A stretch of DNA of 64,000 nt, from contig CAWFMB010000021.1 in NCBI GenBank assembly GCA_963816685.1, forward strand, positions 62,001-126,000. The letters are read 5' to 3'. The notes below the pieces were generated by a model. It was not told the DNA's origin. It did no database searches and worked only from the letters and a program-made list of their open reading frames with translations. The translations under genes were made by a program, and so were the position numbers. Positions 50,356 to 59,028 of this stretch are shown piece by piece. The DNA comes from CAVYUC01 sp963816685 (GTDB taxonomy: Bacteria; Bacteroidota; Bacteroidia; Bacteroidales; Prolixibacteraceae). Within the stretch, counting starts at the first letter, position 1. Every line of letters starts with the position of its first letter.

Positions 50356-52362
50356 TTATTCAATCATTTTTATGAAATCTTCTTCTGAAATGATTGGAAT
50401 TCCAAGTTGGTTTGCTTTTTCCAATTTGCTGGGGCCCATGTTTTCACCTGCGAGTAAATAATTGCTTTTCTTAGATATGGAACTTACGTTTTTCCCTCCG
50501 TTTTGTTCGATCAACTGTTTCAGCTCATCCCGGGAGTGCTGGTTGAAAGTGCCTGAGATAACGATATGAAATCCATTCAGCTTTTCCGAACGATTGCTTA
50601 ACCTGTCTTCACTTATCCTGAATTGCAGTCCCTGATTTTTCAGGAATTCAATTAGATCCTTATGGACAGGATTTAAAAAATAGTCCACAATACTTTCTGC
50701 AATCCTGTCGCCGATTTCATCAATTTCAATCAGTTCTTCTTTTGATTTTGATTGTATTTCATCAATGGAATGCAGCTTTTTGGCAAGCGTTTTTGCAACA
50801 GTTTCTCCGACAAACCGAATACCAAGTGCAAATAAAACCCGCTCAAAGGGTACTTGTTTCGAGGCCTCCAGTCCATCAAGAATTCGCTGGGCCGATTTAT
50901 CCTTTATCCTTTCCAGCTGCATCAGCTTTTCTTTATCCAACCGGTATAAATCTGCAACGCCATTAATTAATCCGGAGTTATAAAGCAAATCAATTGTTTC
51001 TTCACCCAAACCATCGATATCCATTGCTTTCCGGCTCACAAAATGTTCAATTTTACCTTTTATCTGCGGCGGGCAACCTGTTTCATTCGGGCAGTAGTGA
51101 GCTGCTTCGCCTTCGGTCCTGATTAAAGGAGTTTTGCAAATGGGGCATTCTGTAATAAACTCCACTGGTCTTGAGCCGGGCTGACGTTCAGTGATGTCCA
51201 CACCAGTGATTTTAGGAATAATTTCGCCACCTTTTTCCACCAAAACTGTATCCATGTAATGGAGGTCGAGGTTTTGAATGATGTCGGCATTGTGCAATGA
51301 TGCGCGTTTCACTTTTGTACCTGCTATCTGCACCGGTTCAAGCAGGGCAACCGGAGTGACTGCTCCTGTTCGCCCCACCTGGTATTTTACATCTTTTAAT
51401 TTGGTAGCTGCATTTTCGGCTTTGAATTTATACGCGATTGCCCAGCGTGGCGATTTGGCGGTATAACCCAGATTTTCCTGCAAATTCCGCGAATTCACTT
51501 TAATCACAACTCCGTCAGTGGCCACAGGAAGTTTGTGGCGTTCAACATCCCATTTTTTAATATATGCAAAAACTTCATCAAGATTTTTGCACAGTTGCAT
51601 GCCTGCCGAAACTTTGAATCCCCACTTTTTTGCTTTCTGAAGAAGTTGGTAATGTCCGTCTTCCGGAAGTTTTTCGCCAAGGATATAGTAGAAATAAGCA
51701 TCAAGATTGCGCGAGGCGACCAGGGAGGAGTTTTGCATTTTTAATGTTCCGGCAGCCGTATTACGGGGATTGGCAAGCAGCGCTTCACCGGCTTTTTCAC
51801 GTTCTGCATTTAATTTTTCAAATACTTTAAAGGGCATCAGAATTTCGCCCCTGATTTCAAAATCTGAAGGAAAACCGTTGCCCCGAAGGACTAGTGGCAC
51901 CGTCCGGATTGTACGTACATTGTTTGTTACGTCATCACCTTTTGAGCCATCGCCACGTGTCACTGCCCTCATGAGCAGCCCGTTTTCATAGGTCAGGCTG
52001 ATGGAAGAACCATCAAATTTTAATTCACATGTGTATTCAAAATCAGTTTCAATTATACGTTTTATACGTGCATCAAATTCTTTTATTTCTTCTTCAGAAT
52101 AAGCATTCGAAAGTGAAAGCATTGAATAGCGGTGCTCTACCTGTTCAAATTCTTTATTGATGTCGCTGCCTACACGTTGTGTTGGAGAATTTGGATCATT
52201 AAACTGAGGGAATTCCTTTTCGAGCTTGTCCAGCTGTTTTAACTTCATGTCGAAATCAAAATCGCTGATTACAGGCTCGTTCAATACATAATATCTGTAA
52301 TTGTGCTCATCCAGTTCCTTTCTTAAACCGGTTATTTCCTTTAAAGCTTCCTGGTCGTTCAT
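50356..52362 (-). CDS. ligA: NAD+-dependent DNA ligase
   Basis: Seals nicks in DNA using NAD+; essential for replication and repair. Its 668 residues have the standard domain order: Ia domain with the Tyr pair in HNYRYYVLNEPVISDFDFD (about 19-37), the adenylation Lys in CELKFDGSSIS (KxDG, about 113-123), OB fold, Cys4 zinc finger CPICKTPLIRTEG...HYCPNETGC (about 404-429), helix-hairpin-helix repeats with RFVGETVAKTLAKK, and a C-terminal BRCT domain (GFHIVISGTFNQHSRDEL to the end). All key residues are present. First gene of the ligA-DUF6913-dapA set. Confidence 0.97.
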   Translation of the reverse strand: MNDQEALKEITGLRKELDEHNYRYYVLNEPVISDFDFDMKLKQLDKLEKEFPQFNDPNSPTQRVGSDINKEFEQVEHRYSMLSLSNAYSEEEIKEFDARIKRIIETDFEYTCELKFDGSSISLTYENGLLMRAVTRGDGSKGDDVTNNVRTIRTVPLVLRGNGFPSDFEIRGEILMPFKVFEKLNAEREKAGEALLANPRNTAAGTLKMQNSSLVASRNLDAYFYYILGEKLPEDGHYQLLQKAKKWGFKVSAGMQLCKNLDEVFAYIKKWDVERHKLPVATDGVVIKVNSRNLQENLGYTAKSPRWAIAYKFKAENAATKLKDVKYQVGRTGAVTPVALLEPVQIAGTKVKRASLHNADIIQNLDLHYMDTVLVEKGGEIIPKITGVDITERQPGSRPVEFITECPICKTPLIRTEGEAAHYCPNETGCPPQIKGKIEHFVSRKAMDIDGLGEETIDLLYNSGLINGVADLYRLDKEKLMQLERIKDKSAQRILDGLEASKQVPFERVLFALGIRFVGETVAKTLAKKLHSIDEIQSKSKEELIEIDEIGDRIAESIVDYFLNPVHKDLIEFLKNQGLQFRISEDRLSNRSEKLNGFHIVISGTFNQHSRDELKQLIEQNGGKNVSSISKKSNYLLAGENMGPSKLEKANQLGIPIISEEDFIKMIE

Positions 52363-52494
52363 CCCTGAAAAAGTATTGAGTTTTTAGTGAAACATCAAAA
52401 ATGATAATAAGATTAAAAGTAAGCAAGATTTTTTAAGTGATTTAAACAATTTATGGTTCAATATCCTTTAATTATAAACAATAAAAAGATGATT

Positions 52495-53076
52495 ATGGCT
52501 TTTACTCTTGAATTGGGATCAAAGGCAATTGAATTTAGTTTACCTGCAACCGACGGGAATCAATATAAATTGAGTGATTTTGATAAGGCAAAATTCCTTG
52601 TCATATTTTTTACGTGCAATCATTGCCCGTATGTGATTGGAAGTGATGAGGTAACACGTAATACGGCAGAAAGATTTAAACCGGAAGGAGTAGAATTTGT
52701 CGGGATAAATTCAAATAGTGCCAACACATACGAATCTGATGATTTTAAGCATATGGTTGCGCGTATGAAAGAACATCATTTTCCATGGAAATATTTAAGG
52801 GATGAATCTCAGGCTGTAGCCTTAACTTACGGAGCTTTGCGAACACCTCATTTTTATATTTTTGATGAAGAGCGGAAACTGGTTTATACAGGCAGGGGAG
52901 TGGATAATCCCCGGGATGCTTCAAAGATTACTGTTAACGATCTTGAAAATGCACTGGAAGAATTAACATCCGGCCGGATGGTTTCGACACCGGTTACCAA
53001 TCCTATTGGCTGCAACATAAAATGGGAAGGCAAAGACAAGCACTGGATGCCAGCTGATGCATGTGATTTGATTTAA
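52495..53076 (+). CDS. thioredoxin-like (AhpC/TSA-type) redox protein
   Basis: A 193-residue thioredoxin-fold protein of the peroxiredoxin/TlpA-like group. It has FTLELGSKAIEFSLPATDG at the start, the redox motif FFTCNHCPYVIGSDEV (CxxC, residues about 39-54), VGINSNSANTYESDDF and the cis-Pro loop in GALRTPHFYIFDEE (about 117-130). Such proteins are thought to act as peroxidases or thiol oxidoreductases in the cytoplasm. The open frame begins 14 codons further upstream; I chose the ATG before AFTLELG, where homologues begin. Divergent from ligA, with about 130 bases in between. Confidence 0.85.
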   Translation: MAFTLELGSKAIEFSLPATDGNQYKLSDFDKAKFLVIFFTCNHCPYVIGSDEVTRNTAERFKPEGVEFVGINSNSANTYESDDFKHMVARMKEHHFPWKYLRDESQAVALTYGALRTPHFYIFDEERKLVYTGRGVDNPRDASKITVNDLENALEELTSGRMVSTPVTNPIGCNIKWEGKDKHWMPADACDLI

Positions 53077-53161
53077 TTCCAAAAATCGGGTTTTACATGC
53101 AACCATGCAGTTTCTTGTTTATATTTGTTGAATATAATTTAAACCAATTATTCTGATTAAA

Positions 53162-54169
53162 ATGAAAACTTTAAAGTTGTTTTTTGTTGCAGCTATTGTT
53201 ATGACTGTATTTGGAGGTTTCGCTCAAAATCCTCTAAATGGTTTTGGCGGAATGTGGTCTCTTGAAATTGAAGATGGTGCAGTAGGATGGCTTAAGGTTC
53301 ATAACGAAAAGGGATATCTTGATGCTGAATTATTGTGGCGTGGAGGAAGCGTGGTTCCTGTGTCAGATGTTTATTTTGTTGGTAAAAAAAATCTTGTAGT
53401 TACCCGCACCCGCGAAGTGGTTCGTTCGAAAGAAGGAGAGACTGAACGGAAACATACAGTGACGCAAGTATTCAATTTTACAAAAAATGGAAGTAAATTG
53501 ACCGGCACTCTTGTAGAACCAAATTCCGACAGCAGCGGCATAAGTAAGACGAAATTTAAAGGGTGGAAACTTCCGGAAGTTCCGCCGGCCCCTGATTTGC
53601 AAAATCAAAAATTCGGAACTCCAGAAGAACTTTTTAATGGAAAAGATTTGAGCGGATGGAAATTAACCGATCAAAAGCAAACCAATGGATTCAAGGCAAT
53701 TAACGGAATGCTGGTAAACGATCCGACGCAGGTGGAAGGACAGCGGGTTCGCTACGGAAATATTCGAACCGAAAAGGAATTTGAGGATTTTAACCTGAAG
53801 CTGGAAGTGAACGTTCCGGAACACAGCAACAGCGGCGTTTATTTGCGTGGCATGTACGAAATTCAGGTTGCCGACACATACGGGAAAGAACTTGATTCGC
53901 ATAACATGGGCGGGCTGTACAGCAGGATTACTCCGGTTCTTGCAGCTGAAAAACCTGCAGGTGAATGGCAGTCGCTGGATATTACATTATGCGAAAGGCA
54001 TGTTACTGTTGTCCTTAACGGGAAAACCATAATCGAAAACCAGCCTGTTTACGGACCTACCGGCGACGCAATAATTGCAGATGTGTTTAAACCCGGGCCA
54101 ATTTGCCTGCAGGGTGATCATGGTAAAGTTTCTTACAGGAATATCATTTTAACACCGATTATTAAATAG
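53162..54169 (+). CDS. secreted DUF1080 (3-keto-disaccharide hydrolase-like) protein
   Basis: A 335-residue exported protein with a signal peptide (LKLFFVAAIVMTVFGGFAQ). The N-terminal beta-rich region (about 25-135) is followed by the DUF1080 concanavalin-like domain: PEELFNGKDLSGWKL (about 158-172), FKAINGMLVNDP, FEDFNLKLEVNVPEHSNSGVYL (about 203-224), then the conserved YEIQVADT and GEWQSLDITLCERHVTVVLNG. Family members bind or cleave sugars, and some hydrolyse 3-keto-glycosides made by Gfo/Idh/MocA oxidoreductases. Lone gene, convergent with mntH. Confidence 0.85.
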   Translation: MKTLKLFFVAAIVMTVFGGFAQNPLNGFGGMWSLEIEDGAVGWLKVHNEKGYLDAELLWRGGSVVPVSDVYFVGKKNLVVTRTREVVRSKEGETERKHTVTQVFNFTKNGSKLTGTLVEPNSDSSGISKTKFKGWKLPEVPPAPDLQNQKFGTPEELFNGKDLSGWKLTDQKQTNGFKAINGMLVNDPTQVEGQRVRYGNIRTEKEFEDFNLKLEVNVPEHSNSGVYLRGMYEIQVADTYGKELDSHNMGGLYSRITPVLAAEKPAGEWQSLDITLCERHVTVVLNGKTIIENQPVYGPTGDAIIADVFKPGPICLQGDHGKVSYRNIILTPIIK

Positions 54170-54188
54170 TTTTTTGGACCTTTTAATT

Positions 54189-56057
54189 TCAGTTTACAAT
54201 TAACAAAGGAATTTTTGTTCTGTGCCTGACAGAATCAACTGTTGTTCCCAGGATAAGATCTTTAAAAACTTTATGGCCGTGGCCACCCATCACTAAAAGA
54301 TCAATATTACGGCTTGAAATTATTTTGCTTATTTCTGATGCAGCATTTCCAAAACCGATATAAATATCTGTCTGGTAACCCAGTTCCTTCAGTGTGGATT
54401 TATATTTTTTAAGACTGTTGCTGTCAATGCTTGTTTCATAATCCATTGTATTTTTTCCAAGATAACGGGCTGCAGCGCTTTCCACCACATGTATTATTGT
54501 ATATGTGGCCATTTTACCACCCTGATTCAGCGCACTTTTAATAATCAGCTGATCATTGCCTGAAAAGTCAATGGCAATTCCAATGTGCTTATAACTGACT
54601 GTTTCAATTCCTGAAAAATCAATTGCCTGTCCGTGCGGTAGTTGTGCAGTTTTTTTACCGTTTGATTTGAAAAACGGATGAACGAAAACATAAATTAACA
54701 GGAACAGTGAAGCAATTGCAAGAGGTATAACTGTAACGTAAAATATGAATTTGTTATCGCCTGCAGAAGCTATCCACCCTGAAATTTCGTCGTACACAAG
54801 ATGGATGTTCAGGTAAACAATGATGGAAGCGCTTATCCAGGCCAGGATTTTTACACCGGTTTTAATTGTGAATTCCTTCATGGTTTTTTTATCCGAAGTA
54901 AAATGAATAAGCGGGATAACTGCAAATCCGAGTTGAAGACTCAGGACGACCTGGCTCAAAATCAGCAATCTTCCCAAAGCCTGATCGCCAAAATAGAGGA
55001 TGGTAAAAATTGCCGGAGCAATTGCAAGTAACCGGGTAATTAACCTGCGTAACCAGGGCTGAATGCGCAAATTCAGATGGCCCTCCATAACAATCTGTCC
55101 GGCCAGTGTGCCGGTAATGGTTGAGCTTTGCCCGGCTGCAATTAATGCAATGCCAAAAAAGGTTGGAGCAGTTTTCCCAAACAGATTTTCAAGTAACCTT
55201 GAAGCATCCTGTATTTCAGCAATATTAAAAAAGCCGTTTACATAAAATGCTGCCGCAGCTAAAACCAATATGGCAGCATTTACAAAAAAGGCCAGGTTCA
55301 ATGCAATGGTTGTGTCAAAAAAATTCATCCGGATAGCATTCTTCATCCCTTTTATTGTCCGGTCAAATTTTCTTGTTTGTACAAGCGAAGAATGTAAATA
55401 TAGGTTGTGTGGCATAACAGTTGCTCCAATAATTCCAATGGCAATATAAAGCGCATCACCATTTAAATTTGAAGGGATAAAACCTTTGGCAACATCTCCA
55501 TAATCCGGCGAAACAATAAACATTTCCATCAAAAACGATAATCCGATGATAAATACAAGAGAAACGATAAATATTTCCATAACCCGCATCCCCTTGTTTA
55601 ACAGGAACAACAATAAAATAGTATCCAAAGCAGTGAGGCTGATGCCCCAAATCAGCGGAAGACCAAAAAGCAAATTCAAACCGATGGCCATCCCGACAAT
55701 TTCAGCCAAATCGCAGGCGGCAATTGCAATCTCCGCCAAAATATACAATGGGATATTTGCCCATTTCGGGTAGCTGTTCCTCGATGCCTGGGCCAAATCC
55801 ATTCCTCTTACTATACCCAACCGGGCACTTAACGATTGTAAAAGAACTGCAATCAGGTTCGACATCAGCAAAACCCAGATAAGTTTATATCCAAACTCGG
55901 AACCACCGGCGATATCGGTGGCCCAGTTGCCGGGATCCATGTAACCCACACTGACAAGATAGGCCGGACCAAGAAATGCAAGAATTTTACGCCACCCTCT
56001 TTTATCCGTCCTGACACTTGAGTGAACTTCACTTAATGATTCCGGTTTCATGGACAA
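54189..56057 (-). CDS. mntH: Nramp Mn2+/Fe2+ transporter fused to a C-terminal UspA domain
   Basis: A 622-residue proton-coupled divalent metal importer. The Nramp core (about residues 20-460, about 11 helices) has the metal-site motifs DPGNWATDIAGGSEFGY in TM1 and MPHNLYLHSSLVQTR in TM6, both canonical for Mn2+/Fe2+ transport. After a short basic linker, residues about 480-622 form a universal stress protein domain: HIGIAIDFSGNDQLI at the start and the nucleotide-binding motif VMGGHGHKVFKDLILGTTVDS at the end (written in two overlapping parts: GGHGHKVF and GTTVDS). The fusion suggests nucleotide-dependent control of uptake. Divergent from the MntR-type regulator across a perfect 16-bp palindrome. 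Confidence 0.92.
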   Translation of the reverse strand: MSMKPESLSEVHSSVRTDKRGWRKILAFLGPAYLVSVGYMDPGNWATDIAGGSEFGYKLIWVLLMSNLIAVLLQSLSARLGIVRGMDLAQASRNSYPKWANIPLYILAEIAIAACDLAEIVGMAIGLNLLFGLPLIWGISLTALDTILLLFLLNKGMRVMEIFIVSLVFIIGLSFLMEMFIVSPDYGDVAKGFIPSNLNGDALYIAIGIIGATVMPHNLYLHSSLVQTRKFDRTIKGMKNAIRMNFFDTTIALNLAFFVNAAILVLAAAAFYVNGFFNIAEIQDASRLLENLFGKTAPTFFGIALIAAGQSSTITGTLAGQIVMEGHLNLRIQPWLRRLITRLLAIAPAIFTILYFGDQALGRLLILSQVVLSLQLGFAVIPLIHFTSDKKTMKEFTIKTGVKILAWISASIIVYLNIHLVYDEISGWIASAGDNKFIFYVTVIPLAIASLFLLIYVFVHPFFKSNGKKTAQLPHGQAIDFSGIETVSYKHIGIAIDFSGNDQLIIKSALNQGGKMATYTIIHVVESAAARYLGKNTMDYETSIDSNSLKKYKSTLKELGYQTDIYIGFGNAASEISKIISSRNIDLLVMGGHGHKVFKDLILGTTVDSVRHRTKIPLLIVN

Positions 56058-56091
56058 TATTCTTTTCGAATTTTTTCTTTGATAAAAGCAA

Positions 56092-56107
56092 GTTAGATTA
56101 ATCTAAC
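56092..56107. promoter_or_regulatory. MntR/DtxR-type operator between mntH and its regulator
   Basis: GTTAGATTAATCTAAC is a perfect 16-bp palindrome centred in the 98-base divergent promoter region. DtxR/MntR-type repressors bind dyads of this size and composition, so it is the likely Mn- or Fe-responsive operator for both genes. Confidence 0.85.
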
Positions 56108-56155
56108 AATTCGTTTGGAATAATTGTTTATATTTACTTTTATAAACAAAATAAT

Positions 56156-56818
56156 ATGGCTTCGCAAACAGAGGAAAATTATTTGAAGTCGCTGTTTACA
56201 CTTGCCGGGGGGGATAAGGAGACAAGTTTGTCGGAACTGGGCAAATTACTCCAGGTGAGGCTGCCCACTGTAAACAGCATGATGAGAAACCTCAAAAGCC
56301 AGGGCCTTGTCAACTACCAAAAATACAAACCGGTTTCACTTACACCAAAGGGAAAAAAGGTTGCTGCACTCATTCTTCGCAAACACCGGCTTACCGAAAT
56401 GTTTCTTGTTAACAAAATGGGCTTTGGCTGGGAAGAAGTGCACGATATTGCCGAACAAATAGAGCACATCAGTTCGGTGACTTTATTTGACAGAATGGAT
56501 GAATTACTCGGATTTCCGCAATTCGATCCACATGGCTCACCAATCCCTGACAAACACGGCAACATTGACCGGGAAATCAGTCTTCGTCTGAGTGATTGCG
56601 ATGCAGGAGAAAAGGTAATTCTGGCAGCCATATCCACCGATTCAACCGGTTTTATCCAATACCTTGATAACAATGGCTTATCTCTCGGAACTGAAATCTA
56701 CATCGCTTCAATTGAACCATTTGACAAAAGTATGACCGTCAGTTATAAAAACAACAGAGAAAAGGTATTTTCACAGCTCGTTTGCGAAAGGTTACTTGTG
56801 GAGCGGACAAAATCATGA
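56156..56818 (+). CDS. DtxR/MntR-family metal-dependent regulator
   Basis: A 220-residue regulator of the DtxR/IdeR/MntR family that represses metal uptake genes when Mn2+ or Fe2+ is abundant. The winged helix is at residues about 5-65 (ENYLKSLFTLAG, TSLSELGKLLQVRLPTVNSM, MRNLKSQGLVNYQKYKPVSL). The metal-binding dimerisation domain follows (RKHRLTEMFLVNKMGFGWEE, VHDIAEQIEHISS, with Cys replaced by Ser, and FPQFDPHGSPIP), and an SH3-like FeoA domain from about 148 to the end. Divergent from mntH with a shared palindrome, the standard arrangement for a self-contained regulator-transporter pair. Confidence 0.9.
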   Translation: MASQTEENYLKSLFTLAGGDKETSLSELGKLLQVRLPTVNSMMRNLKSQGLVNYQKYKPVSLTPKGKKVAALILRKHRLTEMFLVNKMGFGWEEVHDIAEQIEHISSVTLFDRMDELLGFPQFDPHGSPIPDKHGNIDREISLRLSDCDAGEKVILAAISTDSTGFIQYLDNNGLSLGTEIYIASIEPFDKSMTVSYKNNREKVFSQLVCERLLVERTKS

Positions 56819-56917
56819 AATCAAACTTTATTGCATGAATACCGGATAAATTTGATGCTTTTATCTGTTTCAGGGAACTTTCAGTAATTTTAAAATGTTT
56901 AACTGAAAATTGAAAAA

Positions 56918-58240
56918 ATGAGTTTACATCCTTTAATACTTCTTTTTATGATGATTATTCCATTACATGTTGGAGCACAAATTACCGGGAAAATTGAAAA
57001 TGAAGCAAAAAAGCAAACACAGCCGGCATTGAAATTATGTAAATACCTTCATCAAAATCCGGAGTTGTCGTTTCAGGAATTTGAAACAGCAAAACTTATT
57101 GTTGCTGAACTGCAGGATATTCAATTCGATGTCACTGAAAATTTTGGCGGGAACAGTGTGGTTGGTATTTTAAAAAACGGCGCCGGGCCGGTGGTAATGC
57201 TTCGGACTGATATGGATGCGCTGCCCGTGCAGGAGAAAACAGGATTTGAATTTGCCAGTACTAAAAAAGCAAAAAATTCGGATGGGGAAGAAGTTCCGGT
57301 AATGCATGCCTGCGGACATGATATTCATATGTCAACCTGGCTGGGAACAGTTCGTACATTAACCGCTTTGAAAAATGAATGGAGCGGAACGTTGATGGTT
57401 ATTGCACAGCAGGCAGAAGAATTCAGCGGCGGCGCAGGTGAAGCAATTGATGCAGGCTTGTTCAGGAAATTTCCAGTGCCCGGTTATGCGCTCGCTTACC
57501 ACATCAACCCCGAGCTGGAATCGGGAACAATCGGGTTGGTCAGCGGACCTGTTTTTGCCGGAGTTAAATCTGCTGAAATTACTGTTTATGGAAAAGGAGG
57601 ACATGGAGCGTATCCTGAAAAATGTATTGATCCGATTGTGATTGCTTCGAGAATCGTGCTTGATCTGCAAACAATTGTCAGCCGTGAGATCAATCCGCTG
57701 GAACCGGTAGTGGTTACTGTAGGCTCTATCCATGGTGGCACACGTCCGAATATAATTCCCGATGAAGTTAAACTTGAACTCACCCTTCGTTATTATTCAG
57801 ATGAAACAATTGAAAAAGTGATATCTGCAATAAAAAGAATCAGTAAATCAGCAGCAGAAATGGCGGGAATGCCGGACGATAAACTACCCCGGGTTCATGT
57901 TTCGGAAGTGGTTACACCCCCGGTTCTGAATAACCCGGAACTTACCGAAAAAGTGAAATTGTTTGCATCGGATATGGCTGGTGCGGAACATATTTTAAAA
58001 ACGGCACCTGCGATGGTTGGCGAAGATTTTGGCAAGTACGGCCGTACACCTGAAAATGTTCCCGTTTGCCTGATTTGGCTGGGAAGTACAAGTCCGGAAT
58101 TAATGGCTGAATTGAAGGCAAAGGGAGAAAAACCGGCACCATTGCATTCCTCCAATCTGTACCCGGATTATGAAAAAACAATTGAAACAGGTATAAAAGT
58201 GATGACCGGAACTGTTATTGGTTTGTTGGGGAAAAAGTGA
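56918..58240 (+). CDS. secreted M20D-family amidohydrolase
   Basis: A 440-residue zinc metallohydrolase of the M20D group (IAA-amino-acid hydrolase/hippurate hydrolase relatives). Signal peptide LILLFMMIIPLHVGAQ. The catalytic domain has LRTDMDALPVQEKTGFEFAS (residues about 93-112), the metal motif MHACGHDIHMSTWLG (about 129-143), and AQQAEEFSGGAGEAIDAG with catalytic Glu (about 164-181). A lid/dimerisation domain (about 206-320) has VYGKGGHGAYPEKCIDP. The C-terminal metal His is in APLHSSNLYPDYE. It removes acyl groups from amino-acid or peptide conjugates outside the cytoplasm; substrate not known. A fragment related to the 59.0-kb gene lies just after it on the other strand. Confidence 0.88.
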   Translation: MSLHPLILLFMMIIPLHVGAQITGKIENEAKKQTQPALKLCKYLHQNPELSFQEFETAKLIVAELQDIQFDVTENFGGNSVVGILKNGAGPVVMLRTDMDALPVQEKTGFEFASTKKAKNSDGEEVPVMHACGHDIHMSTWLGTVRTLTALKNEWSGTLMVIAQQAEEFSGGAGEAIDAGLFRKFPVPGYALAYHINPELESGTIGLVSGPVFAGVKSAEITVYGKGGHGAYPEKCIDPIVIASRIVLDLQTIVSREINPLEPVVVTVGSIHGGTRPNIIPDEVKLELTLRYYSDETIEKVISAIKRISKSAAEMAGMPDDKLPRVHVSEVVTPPVLNNPELTEKVKLFASDMAGAEHILKTAPAMVGEDFGKYGRTPENVPVCLIWLGSTSPELMAELKAKGEKPAPLHSSNLYPDYEKTIETGIKVMTGTVIGLLGKK

Positions 58241-58269
58241 ATGCAACTCCTGTAATACAAAATACTTTC

Positions 58270-58395
58270 CGTTAAAAGGATGCTGCAAATATCCATCGTT
58301 GCTGTATTGCCTCACATTTGAATATTTAGTATTATTTTCCGTATAAAGAACATTTTCAGCTTTCATTGCAACACTGGTTTTTTAACTGCAAAACC
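58270..58395 (-). pseudogene. fragment of a paralogue of the 59.0-kb exported protein
   Basis: The minus strand encodes MKAENVLYTENN and QYSNDGYL, which align with IKAENAFYMENN and QYSNDGYL of the intact gene at 59029-59799. DNA similarity covers about 110 bases including TTGCAGTTAAA and CAATACAGCAACGATGGATA. The flanking parts of the gene are missing, and the frame upstream is closed by a stop. It is therefore a remnant of a partial duplication, located about 1.2 kb from the source. Confidence 0.7.
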
Positions 58396-58570
58396 GTATG
58401 TTCAAATTCCCAAATCAAAGATTTGATTGCAACCGGTTATCAAATTCAATTTAAATAAAACCGGATGCAAATTTTTATCTCCGGGAAATCAAATCACATC
58501 TTTTATCCTGCCATGGTTAATTACCCACTGAAAATGGTGAAAACAATATCTGCCCAATACCAACCCTATA

Positions 58571-58695
58571 CCTTCTCCGGCTTTTCTTCGGACTATCTTC
58601 GCTGTTTCTTCGCAGTTTCTTCGCAGTTCATTCGCGATTTCGCGAATGAACTGCGAAGAAACTGCGAATTTAATGCGAATTTAATACGGTGAAGG
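58571..58695. repeat. long palindrome made of 11-bp-phased TTCGC units, locus 2
   Basis: TTCG begins at 58587, 58598, 58609, 58620 and 58631; GCGAA ends at 58646, 58657, 58668 and 58679, all exactly 11 bases apart. The perfect inner arms are 58609-58636 and 58641-58668 (28 bp), around the 4-nt centre ATTT. Architecture and arm length equal locus 1 at 8680-8739, although the bases between the TTCGC blocks differ and have changed in step on both arms. Confidence 0.92.
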
Positions 58696-59028
58696 TAACT
58701 ACCAGGTATAAGGTAGTGAATAGCCATGGGTGCAGGATTCCGGATTTTATTTTTAACCCTTTTTATACTTCTTCAAAAAAGGGGGATTTTGAAGCAGATG
58801 ATAAACCGGGTTCATGTGAGACATCAACATGTTGTTTTTAAAAGCGGGACTGTTCTTTTAAAGAAATCCGGATAAGTTTTCATGGAATTATTAATTAAAA
58901 GTCCCGGTTGTGTATAAATGTGCCTTTGTTTGCGGGAACCGCACTTTGGTGGCAGGAGAGGAAAATAAATAAAAAAGGAGGAAATCTGTTTTATTTTCCT
59001 CCTGCCCGATAAATGAATGAATTAAGCT
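58696..59028. other. gene-free interval right of the palindrome
   Basis: No open frame or repeat of note. A GAGGAAAATAAATAAAAAAG / TTTTATTTTCCTCC arrangement (58958-59000) forms an imperfect hairpin that may terminate the minus-strand gene starting at 59799. Confidence 0.35.
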
